Assembly: GCA_002342035.1 (NCBI GenBank)
Contig: DDPE01000001.1
Location: forward strand, 1-64,000
Length of the DNA stretch: 64,000 nt
Origin: Asticcacaulis sp. UBA2476
GTDB taxonomy: Bacteria > Pseudomonadota > Alphaproteobacteria > Caulobacterales > Caulobacteraceae
Direction: 5' to 3'
Shown: piece after piece, positions 25,690 to 34,546 of the stretch
Numbering within the stretch: position 1 is the first letter of the stretch
Layout: each line of letters starts with the position of its first letter
Program-made: the position numbers and the translations under genes
Notes under the pieces: generated by a model
Told to the model about the DNA's origin: nothing
What the model saw: only the letters and a program-made list of their open reading frames with translations
Database searches by the model: none

Positions 25690-27114
25690 ATGATGCGTAT
25701 CAAATCCGTTGTCCTGCTCACGACAACCAGTGTGCTGGGGGCCTTGGCCCTCAGCGCCTGCACCTTGGCACCGAAATATGAGCGTCCGCTCATGCCGGTC
25801 GCGCAAAGCTGGCCCATCGCACCGGATACCACCGGGACGGCCTCAGCCGAAAGTCTGCCGTGGAAGGATGTCTTCCTTGATCCGGCGCTTCAAAGCACGA
25901 TTGATCTGGCGCTGAAAAACAACCGCGACCTGCGTCAGGCGGTGCTCAATGTCGAACTGGCCCGCGCCCAGTACCGTATTCAGCGGGCATCGCTGGTGCC
26001 AGCGCTGGATGCCGCCGTATCAGGCACAAAATCCGACACACCTGCGTCGGGCGAGACGGAAAGCTATAGCGCCAATCTGGGGCTGTCTTACGAACTCGAC
26101 CTGTTTGGCCGGGTGCGCTCGCTCAGCCGGGCGGCTTTAGAGAGCTATTTCGCCACTGACGAGGCCCGTCGTTCGGCTCAGATTTCGCTCATGGCGGAAA
26201 CGGCCAATGCCTGGCTGGCGCTGGCGGCGGATCAGGATCTTTTGCGTCTGTCGCGTGATACATTGAAGGCGCGTGAGGACGGCTATAACCTGACCAAGCG
26301 CAGCTTTGATCTGGGGGTTGCCGATCAGCTTCAGTTGCGTCAGCTTGAAATCCTGACCGAGCAGGCGCGGTCTGATGTCGCCACGCTGACGGCGCAGGTT
26401 GAACGCGATAAAAATGCCCTGACCCTGCTGGTGGGGTCGGAAATTCCGGCAGACTATCTGCCGACGTCATTCCCGCAAACCGGTGCGGTGCGCTCTGACC
26501 TGTCGGTCGGTCTGCCGTCTGAGGTGCTGATCAATCGTCCTGATGTCGTGGCGGCTGAACACGATCTTAAGTCACAAAACGCCAATATCGGTGCGGCGCG
26601 CGCGGCCTTTTTCCCGCGTATATCGCTGACGGGGTCTACCGGATCGGTCAGCCCGGAATTTGGGGATCTGTTCACAAGCGGGACGTCGACCTGGAGCTTT
26701 ACGCCGCAGGTGTCCGTGCCGATCTTTGCCGGTGGTGCCAATCTGGCTAATCTGCGCGGGGCCAGGGTTCAGCGTGATATTCTGGTCGCGGCCTATGAAA
26801 AGGCGATCCAGTCCGCGTTCCGCGATGTGGCCGATGCGCTGGCTACCAAATCGACGATCGATCAGCAGATCAGCGCGTCTGAGCGGGTCGTAGCGGCGGC
26901 AACCGACAGCCAAAGATTAGCTCAGGCCCGCTTTGATCGCGGCGTGGACAGCTATATAACCCTGCTCGATTCACAACGCACCCTGTATCAGTCTCAGCAG
27001 GGCCTCATTCAGGCGCGCTATAACCGTTCGGCCAATCTGGTCGATCTTTATCGCGCTCTGGGTGGCGGTCTGGTGTCCGAAACCGGCACCGAGGTGGCGG
27101 CGGCCAATCAGTAA
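25690..27114 (+). CDS. nodT: Outer-membrane efflux lipoprotein, NodT family
   Basis: Taken from ATG 25690 (474 residues), which has GGAG nine bases upstream; an ATG at 25675 is the alternative. The lipoprotein signal VLLTTTSVLGALALSAC ends in lipobox LSAC. The family pattern follows: APKYERP at the mature start, YELDLFGRVRSL, the two structural repeats of the TolC-like barrel/coiled-coil trimer, and INRPDVVAAEHDLKSQNANI then FFPRISLTGSTG. It completes the tripartite pump with acrA and acrB. A strong terminator closes the operon. Confidence 0.92.
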   Translation: MMRIKSVVLLTTTSVLGALALSACTLAPKYERPLMPVAQSWPIAPDTTGTASAESLPWKDVFLDPALQSTIDLALKNNRDLRQAVLNVELARAQYRIQRASLVPALDAAVSGTKSDTPASGETESYSANLGLSYELDLFGRVRSLSRAALESYFATDEARRSAQISLMAETANAWLALAADQDLLRLSRDTLKAREDGYNLTKRSFDLGVADQLQLRQLEILTEQARSDVATLTAQVERDKNALTLLVGSEIPADYLPTSFPQTGAVRSDLSVGLPSEVLINRPDVVAAEHDLKSQNANIGAARAAFFPRISLTGSTGSVSPEFGDLFTSGTSTWSFTPQVSVPIFAGGANLANLRGARVQRDILVAAYEKAIQSAFRDVADALATKSTIDQQISASERVVAAATDSQRLAQARFDRGVDSYITLLDSQRTLYQSQQGLIQARYNRSANLVDLYRALGGGLVSETGTEVAAANQ

Positions 27115-27117
27115 CGG

Positions 27118-27147
27118 AAAAAAGGCGGTCTTCGGGCCGCCTTTTTT
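27118..27147 (+). terminator. Terminator of the efflux operon
   Basis: GGCGGTC-TTCG-GGCCGCC hairpin with a stable TTCG tetraloop, preceded by six A and followed by six T. Confidence 0.92.
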
Positions 27148-27312
27148 ATTTAAGCCGGAGACGCCTATCCACATCTGATGGCGGCGGTTATTTGCTTTGG
27201 GGCGCGTTACCGTTTAGAGGTTAACGCCTGTTTTGATGATCGCTTTGGGCCGTGCTAACTTAGGGCCTAAGTGATTCCCCCATCGTATCCGTAACGCAAA
27301 GACCACAGCCTT

Positions 27313-30072
27313 ATGACTGTTACCAATCTTCCCGGTATTCCCTCTGGCGGCATTGCCCATATCGCCATCGAAGACGAGCTGAAGCGCTCCTATCTCGACT
27401 ATGCCATGAGCGTGATTGTCTCGCGCGCATTGCCGGACGCCCGTGACGGTTTGAAGCCGGTACACCGCCGCATCCTCTATATGATGCAGCAATCAGGCTA
27501 TACGCCTGAGAAATCCTACGTGAAGTGCGCCCGTCCGGTCGGCGACGTCATGGGCCGCCTGCACCCGCACGGCGATTCGGCCATCTATATGGCTCTGGTG
27601 CGTATGGCGCAGCCGTTTTCGATGGGTTTGGTGCTGATCGACGGTCAGGGTAACTTCGGCTCGGTTGACGGCGATATGCCTGCGGCCATGCGTTACACCG
27701 AATGTCGTCTGGCCAAGGCGGCTATGCCTATTCTGGCGGATATCGACAAGGACACGGTCGATTTCCAGCCGAACTATGACGGTAAGGAAGAAGAACCGAC
27801 CGTTCTGCCGTCCCGGATACCAAACCTGCTCGTCAATGGTGCCGGTGGTATCGCGGTCGGTATGGCCACCAATATTCCGCCGCACAATCTGGGCGAAATC
27901 GTCAATGCCTGTCTGGCCATGCTGGAAACCCCTGATATTTCACTTGAGGAACTGCTGGAATTCGTGCCGGGGCCGGACTTCCCGACCGGCGGCGAAATCT
28001 TAGGACGCTCCGGTGCGCGTCAGGCCCTGATGACCGGGCGCGGTTCGGTGATTATGCGCTCCAAGGCCACCGTTGAGACGATCCGTAAGGATCGCGAAGC
28101 CATTGTCGTCACCGAAATCCCGTTTCAGGTCAATAAAGCGTCCCTGATCGAACACATCGCTGAACTGGTGCGTGATAAGCGCATCGAAGGCATTTCCGAC
28201 ATACGCGACGAAAGCGACCGTCAGGGTATGCGCATCGTCGTTGAGCTTAAGCGCGATGCGTCGGGCGATGTCATCCTTAACCAGCTTTTCCGCTACACGG
28301 CCCTGCAAACCAGCTTTGGCGTCAATATGCTGGCGCTGAATCACGGCCGCCCTCAGCAGATGGGCCTGCGCAAACTTTTGGAACTGTTCCTTGAGTTCCG
28401 CGAAGATGTCGTGATCCGCCGCACCAAGTTTGAACTGAACAAAGCCCGTGATCGTGGCCACGTCTTGGTCGGTCTGGCCATTGCCGTCGCCAATATCGAC
28501 GAAGTGATCCACATTATCCGCTCATCCGCCGACCCGACCGAAGCGCGTGAGCGCTTAACGGCACGCGATTGGCCGGCCGGTGAAATGTCGCCGCTGATCG
28601 ACCTGATTGCCGATCCGCGCTCGATCGTGCTGGATGGCTCTAATGTCCGCCTGACCGATGAGCAGGCCCGCGCCATTCTGGCGCTGACCCTGTCGCGACT
28701 AACGGGACTGGGGCAGGACGAAATCTTTGGCGAAGCGCGCACTCTGGCGGGGGCGATTGCCGGGTTCCTTGAGATTCTGTCGTCGCGTGAGCGTATCCTT
28801 GGCATCGTGCGCGATGAACTGATTGAAGTGCGCGACCAGTTTGCCATCCCGCGCCGCACCGAAATTGTAGACGGCGAAGGCGATATCGAAGACGAAGACC
28901 TGATCCCGCGTGAGGACATGGTCGTGACCGTGACCCATTCGGGCTATGTCAAGCGCACCGCGCTGACCGCCTATCGCACCCAGCATCGCGGCGGCAAAGG
29001 CCGCTCCGGCATGGCGATGAAGGACGAAGACGCTATCACTGGCATTTTCGCGGCCTCCACCCACCAACCGATGCTGTTCTTCTCCTCGGCGGGTAAGGCC
29101 TATAAGCTTAAGGTCTGGAAGCTGCCGCTCGGTAATCCGCAGTCCAAGGGCAAGGCGTTCGTTAACCTGCTGCCGCTCGATAAGGGCGAGGTCGTTACCA
29201 ATATTCTGGCTCTGCCGGAAGAAGAAGCGGCGTGGGATAAACTCGACATCATCTTTGCCACCCGCTCCGGCGATGTCCGCCGCAACAAGCTGTCGGATTT
29301 TGTCAACGTCAATCGCGCAGGCAAGATCGCCATGAAGCTGGAAGAGGGCGATGCGATTGTCGGTGTGGCTATCTGCACCGAAGATCAGGACGTGCTGCTG
29401 TCGACCGCTTCGGGCCGCTCGATCCGCTTTGCTGTTGATGAAGTGCGCGTCTTTGCGGGCCGCAGTTCGACCGGCGTGCGCGGGGTGCGCCTTGGAGCTG
29501 ATGACAGCGTGATTTCGATGGCAATCTTACGCCGTGTGGCAGCAACGCCTGCGGAACGCACCGCCTATCTGAAACATGCCGCCGCTATGCGCGCCGCCGT
29601 CAGCGGTGAAGGCGAAGACGTGTCTGTGGCCGTTGAAGAGGACGGCGAAGACACGGTGGATGAAGCTTCGCTAACGCCGGAACGGATTGCCGAACTGGGG
29701 GCTGCAGAAGAGTTCATCCTGACCATAGCTGACACCGGTTTTGGTAAGCGCACATCAAGCTATGATTATCGCCGTACGGGCCGGGGCGGGCAGGGTATCG
29801 TCGCCATCGATCTGAGCAAACGCGGTGGCAAGCTGGTGGCGTCCTTCCCCGTTGAAGATTCCGATCAGCTTTTGCTGGTCACCGACGGCGGGCAACTGAC
29901 CCGGACGCGCGTGTCGCAGGTGCGCATCGCCAGTCGTAATACCCAAGGCGTGACCATCTTCCGCACGGCGGGGGAAAAGGTTGTGTCGGTTGAACGCTTG
30001 GCCGAAAGCGGTGAGGACGAAGGTGATATCGCCGGGGAACCAGAGGCTGATGCCGGAACCGCGACCGAATAA
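27313..30072 (+). CDS. gyrA: DNA gyrase subunit A
   Basis: A 919-residue GyrA. The breakage-reunion domain has the catalytic tyrosine in AAMRYTECRL (Tyr128). The C-terminal beta-pinwheel carries HRGGKGRSGM, the GyrA box that separates it from ParC. The quinolone-determining stretch reads HPHGDSAIYMALVRMAQ: the Ser equivalent to E. coli Ser83 is kept (Ser89), but the position of E. coli Asp87 is Met93, which is unusual. An acidic insertion (about 765-790) lies in the C-terminal domain. coaD and a cyclophilin gene follow closely in an apparent operon. Confidence 0.97.
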   Translation: MTVTNLPGIPSGGIAHIAIEDELKRSYLDYAMSVIVSRALPDARDGLKPVHRRILYMMQQSGYTPEKSYVKCARPVGDVMGRLHPHGDSAIYMALVRMAQPFSMGLVLIDGQGNFGSVDGDMPAAMRYTECRLAKAAMPILADIDKDTVDFQPNYDGKEEEPTVLPSRIPNLLVNGAGGIAVGMATNIPPHNLGEIVNACLAMLETPDISLEELLEFVPGPDFPTGGEILGRSGARQALMTGRGSVIMRSKATVETIRKDREAIVVTEIPFQVNKASLIEHIAELVRDKRIEGISDIRDESDRQGMRIVVELKRDASGDVILNQLFRYTALQTSFGVNMLALNHGRPQQMGLRKLLELFLEFREDVVIRRTKFELNKARDRGHVLVGLAIAVANIDEVIHIIRSSADPTEARERLTARDWPAGEMSPLIDLIADPRSIVLDGSNVRLTDEQARAILALTLSRLTGLGQDEIFGEARTLAGAIAGFLEILSSRERILGIVRDELIEVRDQFAIPRRTEIVDGEGDIEDEDLIPREDMVVTVTHSGYVKRTALTAYRTQHRGGKGRSGMAMKDEDAITGIFAASTHQPMLFFSSAGKAYKLKVWKLPLGNPQSKGKAFVNLLPLDKGEVVTNILALPEEEAAWDKLDIIFATRSGDVRRNKLSDFVNVNRAGKIAMKLEEGDAIVGVAICTEDQDVLLSTASGRSIRFAVDEVRVFAGRSSTGVRGVRLGADDSVISMAILRRVAATPAERTAYLKHAAAMRAAVSGEGEDVSVAVEEDGEDTVDEASLTPERIAELGAAEEFILTIADTGFGKRTSSYDYRRTGRGGQGIVAIDLSKRGGKLVASFPVEDSDQLLLVTDGGQLTRTRVSQVRIASRNTQGVTIFRTAGEKVVSVERLAESGEDEGDIAGEPEADAGTATE

Positions 30073-30093
30073 ATAAAAAAGAGGGGGCAGCCC

Positions 30094-30576
30094 ATGCGTA
30101 TCGGTCTTTATCCGGGCACGTTCGATCCGATCACCAATGGCCATTCCGATATCATCGGGCGGGCCGTCAAGCTGGTCGACAGATTAGTCATAGGCGTGGC
30201 GCGTAATATCGGGAAAACCCCCATGTTCACCCTCGAAGAACGGGTGGAAATGGTGCGCGAAGAAACCCGTCATCTCGGTGACATGGTTGAGGTGGCGGCC
30301 TTTGACAGCCTGCTGATGCACTATGCGCAGGAGGTCGGTGCCAGCATGATTATCCGCGGTTTGCGGGCGGTGGCCGACTTTGAGTACGAATTTCAGATGA
30401 CAGCCATGAATCAACAGCTTAATCGTGAGCTTGAGACGGTTTTTTTAATGGCTGACCCGCGCCATCAGGCGATTGCGTCACGCTTGGTCAAAGAAATAGC
30501 CCAATTGGGCGGCAATATTGCGCCGTTTGTATCGGAAAGCGTGGCGACACGGCTTTTGGCGAAGGTGGGAAAATAA
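30094..30576 (+). CDS. coaD: Phosphopantetheine adenylyltransferase
   Basis: A 160-residue enzyme of coenzyme A synthesis, transferring AMP from ATP to 4'-phosphopantetheine. The nucleotidyltransferase motif GTFDPITNGHSDIIGRA gives the conserved T/H-x-G-H. RGLRAVADFEYEFQMTAMN is the family signature. The usual SST segment is replaced by IASRLVKEIA, a mild variant. It begins 21 bases after gyrA and is followed three bases later by a cyclophilin gene. Confidence 0.96.
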   Translation: MRIGLYPGTFDPITNGHSDIIGRAVKLVDRLVIGVARNIGKTPMFTLEERVEMVREETRHLGDMVEVAAFDSLLMHYAQEVGASMIIRGLRAVADFEYEFQMTAMNQQLNRELETVFLMADPRHQAIASRLVKEIAQLGGNIAPFVSESVATRLLAKVGK

Positions 30577-30579
30577 GAC

Positions 30580-31440
30580 ATGATGTCTGTTCTGAAATAT
30601 AAGTCCGCGGCACTCAAATCCGCCGTTTTGGGATTAACGGTGGTGGCAACGGCGTTTGCACCCATCAGTGCGGCTCTGGCGCAAGCCACTTCGGAATGGC
30701 GCGATCTGAATGCCGAAAACACGCTCGTCATTGATACAAACAAAGGCCGCGTGGTCGTTGAAATGTATCCGGAACTGGCCCCGCAGCACGTCGAACGTAT
30801 GAAGACGCTGACGCGTCAGGGTTTCTACAACGGTCAGAAATTCCACCGCGTGATCGAAGGCTTTATGGCCCAGACCGGTGACCCGCAGGGCACGGGTGAG
30901 GGCGGTTCAACCCTGCCCAACGTCCCCGGCGAATTTACCATCCGTCACGGCGCTGACTTCCCGATGGTGACGGCGTCGCGTCCGCGCGGATCGCAGATCG
31001 GCTATCTGGGTGCCATGCCGGTGCAGTCGCAGGTTCAGGAACTGATCCCGATTGCCAAGGACGGCAAGGTTCACGCCTGGGGGCTTTATTGCTCCGGCGT
31101 GCTGGGTATGGCACGGGCCGGTGACAATAATTCGGCCAATTCGCAGTTCTTTTTGATGCGCTCCTATAATGCGGCGCTGGAAAAGCGATATACGGCCTTT
31201 GGCATGACGGTGCAGGGGCTGGATGTGGTGCGTAAGCTGAAAATCGGTGAACCTCCGGTTGACCCTGATACCATGACCAAGGTTCAAATCATGGCTGACA
31301 TTCCCGAAGCCGACCGCCCCAAGGTCAAGGTCATGAACATCAGCTCAAAAGCCTTCGCCGACCTGATTGAAAAGACTCGCAAAGAAAAGGGCGCTGATTT
31401 TTCCGCCTGCGACATCACGGTGCCAACCAAAGCTGAATAA
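30580..31440 (+). CDS. Periplasmic peptidyl-prolyl cis-trans isomerase, cyclophilin type
   Basis: A 286-residue cyclophilin with a signal peptide (about 1-34, hydrophobic KSAVLGLTVVATAF, cleavage likely after AALAQA). The fold is recognised by LVIDTNKGRVVVEMYPELAPQHVERM, FHRVIEGFMAQTGDPQGTGE and NSANSQFFLM. The insertion between about 105 and 165 makes it longer than the minimal 165-residue enzyme. It folds exported proteins. It is three bases downstream of coaD and ends at a strong bidirectional terminator. Confidence 0.9.
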   Translation: MMSVLKYKSAALKSAVLGLTVVATAFAPISAALAQATSEWRDLNAENTLVIDTNKGRVVVEMYPELAPQHVERMKTLTRQGFYNGQKFHRVIEGFMAQTGDPQGTGEGGSTLPNVPGEFTIRHGADFPMVTASRPRGSQIGYLGAMPVQSQVQELIPIAKDGKVHAWGLYCSGVLGMARAGDNNSANSQFFLMRSYNAALEKRYTAFGMTVQGLDVVRKLKIGEPPVDPDTMTKVQIMADIPEADRPKVKVMNISSKAFADLIEKTRKEKGADFSACDITVPTKAE

Positions 31441-31442
31441 TC

Positions 31443-31479
31443 AAAAAAGCCCCTTCACTCAGGTGAAGGGGCTTTTTTT
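31443..31479. terminator. Bidirectional terminator between cyclophilin and ppx/gppA
   Basis: AAAAAAGCCCCTTCAC and its complement GTGAAGGGGCTTTTTT flank a TCAG loop. A runs and T runs on both sides serve transcripts from either direction; it overlaps the stop codon of the minus-strand gene. Confidence 0.93.
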
Positions 31480-32686
31480 AGGTCGTTTTATTTGTGCCCG
31501 GTTTGCGGCGGCGTCTGCGCCGGGTTTTCTTTTTGATCATCGACAGCAACAGCCCTTCACGCAGGCCCCGGTCGGCCACACGCAGGCGCTGCGACGGCCA
31601 CAGGTTTTGCACGGCCTCAAGCAGGGCTGCCCCCGCCAGCACCAGATCGGCGCGGTCCTTGCCGATACACGGCTCATATTCGCGGCCTTTTTGGCCCAGT
31701 TCCAACAACCGATTAATCACGGCCTTGCAGTCGTCATGGGTCATCCACAGGCCGTCCACGCGCGACCGGTCATAGCGTTCCAGCCCCAGATGCATCCCGG
31801 CCAGCGAAGTGATCGCGCCCGATGTGCCGATCATATAGGTCTCGCCGTTGAAAAAATGTTCGGTCATGCCGTCGGCATCGCGGAATTTTTCCAGTTCAGC
31901 CTGAACATCCGCCACCATAGCCTGAAACCAGACCTTGGGATCGCCGTCCTTGGGTTCAGGGAAGCGCTCGGCCAGATTGACCACGCCCTTGGGGATCGAC
32001 AGCCAGCATTTCGGCAGCGGGTGATTTTTGATCAGTTTCAGGTTGCCGGCCGTAGCGATATCTTTGGGCGGCGTGTACTGACTGAGATCCAGCCACGAAA
32101 TCTCCGTCGATCCCCCGCCGACATCCATGACGATCGCGGCCTTGGCGGGGGTATCGAGCAGGGACGCGCAGCCAACGACCGCCAGCCTCGCTTCTTCTTC
32201 AGGGGTGATGATGGTCAGCTTAAGGCCGGTTTCACGCTCGACACGGGCGATAAAATCGGCGCCATTGCCAGCGGCGCGGCAGGCCTGAGTGGCGACGGCC
32301 CGGATTTTCACGACATTGCGGCGCTTGATCTTCTCGGCGCATTGCCGGAGAGAGGCCATCGCCCGCTCCATCGCCGCCGGTTGCAGGTTGCCGGTCGAGG
32401 ACACGCCTTCGCCAAGCCGGACGATACGCGAAAAGGCTTCGACAATTTTGAACTGGCCGTTCTGAAAGGACGCAATCATCAGCCGGCAATTATTGGTGCC
32501 CAGATCAAGTGCCGCATAATTAGCTAGATCGGATGCCGCCGTTTGTTGCGCTGAACCACGCCGCCTGCGTTTCAATCCCTCAGAACGTCTAGCCGCACCC
32601 GGATTTTCCGAGGCGGAGTTCAAAGCTTTGCCGGAGGCCACAGGCCGTCCGCTATGGTCAGAGGGAGCCTTTGTCATGTGGCTCAT
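31478..32686 (-). CDS. Ppx/GppA family phosphatase
   Basis: A 402-residue member of the exopolyphosphatase / pppGpp phosphohydrolase family. The actin-like ATPase fold shows in AALDLGTNNCRLMIA (phosphate 1), MDVGGGSTEISW (phosphate 2) and GTSGAITSLAGMHLG. Both ends carry extra basic segments (LKRRRRGSAQQ near the N-terminus, KKKTRRRRRRKPG at the C-terminus), which may bind polyphosphate or nucleic acid. It lacks the C-terminal HD domain of E. coli Ppx, so it is the short alphaproteobacterial form; polyphosphate versus pppGpp preference is not resolved. Confidence 0.88.
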   Translation of the reverse strand: MSHMTKAPSDHSGRPVASGKALNSASENPGAARRSEGLKRRRRGSAQQTAASDLANYAALDLGTNNCRLMIASFQNGQFKIVEAFSRIVRLGEGVSSTGNLQPAAMERAMASLRQCAEKIKRRNVVKIRAVATQACRAAGNGADFIARVERETGLKLTIITPEEEARLAVVGCASLLDTPAKAAIVMDVGGGSTEISWLDLSQYTPPKDIATAGNLKLIKNHPLPKCWLSIPKGVVNLAERFPEPKDGDPKVWFQAMVADVQAELEKFRDADGMTEHFFNGETYMIGTSGAITSLAGMHLGLERYDRSRVDGLWMTHDDCKAVINRLLELGQKGREYEPCIGKDRADLVLAGAALLEAVQNLWPSQRLRVADRGLREGLLLSMIKKKTRRRRRRKPGTNKTT

Positions 32687-32934
32687 ACCCCGCTTTTTTA
32701 TTGTTATTTTATGTTTCGGGTGAGGTCGAAATGACGAGATATTGTTACATCATCTCCACATGCACCCACTTCGCGAAAACACTATCAACCAAGGGGAGAA
32801 GGGGAAAGGCCTTTTTGAATATTCGCGCTAAAACATGAAGGCGGCATGAGGCGACCACGGACGAATCGCGCTTATGAACAGGGGCTAATTCAATTATGCA
32901 TTTCTCCGGCAATCCGGATCAGGGCGGTGAACCG

Positions 32935-33267
32935 ATGACGTATCAGCGAAGCGCAAAATTTGATATAGGTCAGGTTGTCGTGCATCGTCTGTTCGATTTT
33001 CGCGGCGTCGTGTTTGATGTCGATCCGCAATATCTGGATGACGAAGAATGGTGGCAGGCGATCCCGGAAGCCGTGCGTCCGGAAAAGAACCAGCCCTTTT
33101 ACCATCTGCTCGCGGAAAATGGCGAGAGCTGCTACGTCGCCTATGCCTCAGAAGGCAATCTGGACGCCGATGACACGGGGGAGCCCTTGCGCCACCCGCA
33201 GACCGATCTGATTTTCGATCGTTTTGAAAATGGCCGCTACCTGCCCAAGATACGGCTGGCCAATTAA
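32935..33267 (+). CDS. hspQ: Heat shock protein HspQ (YccV-like)
   Basis: A 110-residue protein from ATG 32935 with GGCGGTGA upstream; an ATG at 32896 would add 13 residues. It shows the HspQ/YccV pattern: KFDIGQVVVHRLFDFRGVVFDVDPQY, WWQAIPE, QPFYHLLAENGESCYVAYASE and the closing GRYLPKIRL. In E. coli HspQ is a small hemimethylated-DNA-binding and Lon-modulating protein induced by heat. No sigma-32 promoter was recognised upstream. Confidence 0.88.
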   Translation: MTYQRSAKFDIGQVVVHRLFDFRGVVFDVDPQYLDDEEWWQAIPEAVRPEKNQPFYHLLAENGESCYVAYASEGNLDADDTGEPLRHPQTDLIFDRFENGRYLPKIRLAN

Positions 33268-33564
33268 CCGAATTAGATCAGGTTTATTTTGTGTCCTGCG
33301 GCCCCCATCGAATTCCTATAAATGCTGTCATATAATAGCAGAAGAGAATGGTTAGACTCATCTGCGCAGTTGACCCTATTTAAAATCGTGTCAATGCTAC
33401 CACAGTGATTGATTTGCGATTTTTGGGTGATGCGATGTTGCAACAGTGTTTCAAGGCAGAAAATACCTTGCAATCGCGTGCAACGGCGGAGCCCTTTGGG
33501 GGGCGCGGTGGCGCTACCGGATCGTATCGGGCTACGGATTTTTTGCTGCGGAGATTTTGTGAGT
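33268..33564. other. Intergenic region without a recognised gene
   Basis: About 300 A+T-rich bases between hspQ and tRNA-Lys. I see no gene with a ribosome binding site, no repeat and no clear terminator. An open frame from 33405 runs into the tRNA gene and is a typical false frame. Confidence 0.6.
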
Positions 33565-33641
33565 TGGTGAGCTCTCTGGGACTCGAACCCAGGACCCTCT
33601 GATTAAAAGTCAGATGCTCTAGCCGGCTGAGCTAAGAGCTC
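33565..33641 (-). tRNA. tRNA-Lys (anticodon TTT)
   Basis: Read on the minus strand, acceptor GAGCTCT pairs with AGAGCTC. The D arm is GCTC...GAGC and the anticodon stem TCTGA/TCAGA encloses CTTTTAA, anticodon TTT for lysine. The T arm is CTGGG-TTCGAGT-CCCAG. Discriminator A and an encoded CCA complete the 77 bases. All four stems pair fully. Confidence 0.96.
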
Positions 33642-33777
33642 ACTCTCCTCATGGCCGACCAAGTACCGGTCAGCGAGAGGGACTACATAGAGAGGTGTGA
33701 CTGATTACGCAAGCACATCATCTTTATTTTGACGCAGTTTTATTGGTTTATGGCGTAAAAGGTGTGGAGGCTTTTCA

Positions 33778-34545
33778 GTGAGCACTGAATTTTCCTTGGG
33801 CGCGGGCCGCAAGATAGGGATCATTTCCCTTGTTTGCATGGGCTTTACGTCGTTGGGTATGACGGCATGTGCGTCCAAGCCCAAGGCGGGGGAGATGTCT
33901 CTCGTCGAATCAAAACCTGTCTATGCTCAGGCTGAACCTGAGAAAAAAGGCAAAATCGGCTCGACCATGAAAAAGAGCGCCATGGATGTGGGGGATGGTT
34001 TTGGCGATGCGCTGGCCGCACCCCTCGAAGACCTCAATCTGCGCCGTGACGATATTCCGGCTATTTTGATTAGAGCTTCTACCAAAACCTATGATCTGAC
34101 CGGCATGGAACGCTGCGAAGGTATTGCCGCCGAAGTCCGTCGTCTGGACGAAGTTCTGGGTGATGATTTCGATGAGCCCCCGCCCCCCGAAAGCGATATG
34201 ACGGAAAAAAGCGGCCGCGCCGCGACCAACTATACTCTGGGGGCTGTGAGATCCGCCGCGCGCGATATTATCCCGATGCGCGGGCTGGTGCGTAAAATTA
34301 CCGGTGCGGAAAAGCACCAGAAATCTATTGATCGTGCCGAGCAAGCCGGGATTGTCCGTCGCGCCTATCTCAAAGGGATTGGCTTGAACAAGAACTGCGC
34401 ACCTCCTGCGGCCCCTTCGTGGTTCGTGCCCGCCGTCATGCCGCAAATGGCCGAGGATGTGGCCCCGCGTGGTCGGCGCGCCGATGTTATTGAGGCTTCG
34501 GACGTTGTGCGCACCTCGCCGACGGCACGGCGTTCCAATAAATAG
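33778..34545 (+). CDS. Putative lipoprotein of unknown function
   Basis: A 255-residue protein starting at GTG with GGAGG upstream. The leader IGIISLVCMGFTSLGMTAC ends in lipobox MTAC (Cys at about 31). The mature region has a conserved-looking helical part (MKKSAMDVGDGFGDALAAPLEDLNLRRDDIP; CEGIAAEVRRLDEVLGDDF; GRAATNYTLGAVRSAARDIIP). No known domain is recognised. It lies alone between tRNA-Lys and the convergent tgt gene, whose stop is one base away. Confidence 0.75.
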   Translation: MSTEFSLGAGRKIGIISLVCMGFTSLGMTACASKPKAGEMSLVESKPVYAQAEPEKKGKIGSTMKKSAMDVGDGFGDALAAPLEDLNLRRDDIPAILIRASTKTYDLTGMERCEGIAAEVRRLDEVLGDDFDEPPPPESDMTEKSGRAATNYTLGAVRSAARDIIPMRGLVRKITGAEKHQKSIDRAEQAGIVRRAYLKGIGLNKNCAPPAAPSWFVPAVMPQMAEDVAPRGRRADVIEASDVVRTSPTARRSNK

Positions 34546-34546
34546 G

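Noticed and set aside
31367..32527. Long open frame (386 codons) on the plus strand opposite the Ppx/GppA phosphatase gene
   Set aside because: It is antisense to a gene with clear family motifs, has no family motifs of its own and arises from the codon bias of the minus-strand gene.
33405..33602. Open frame ending in SSLGLEPRTL
   Set aside because: Its end is the tRNA-Lys gene read on the wrong strand, a well-known false annotation.
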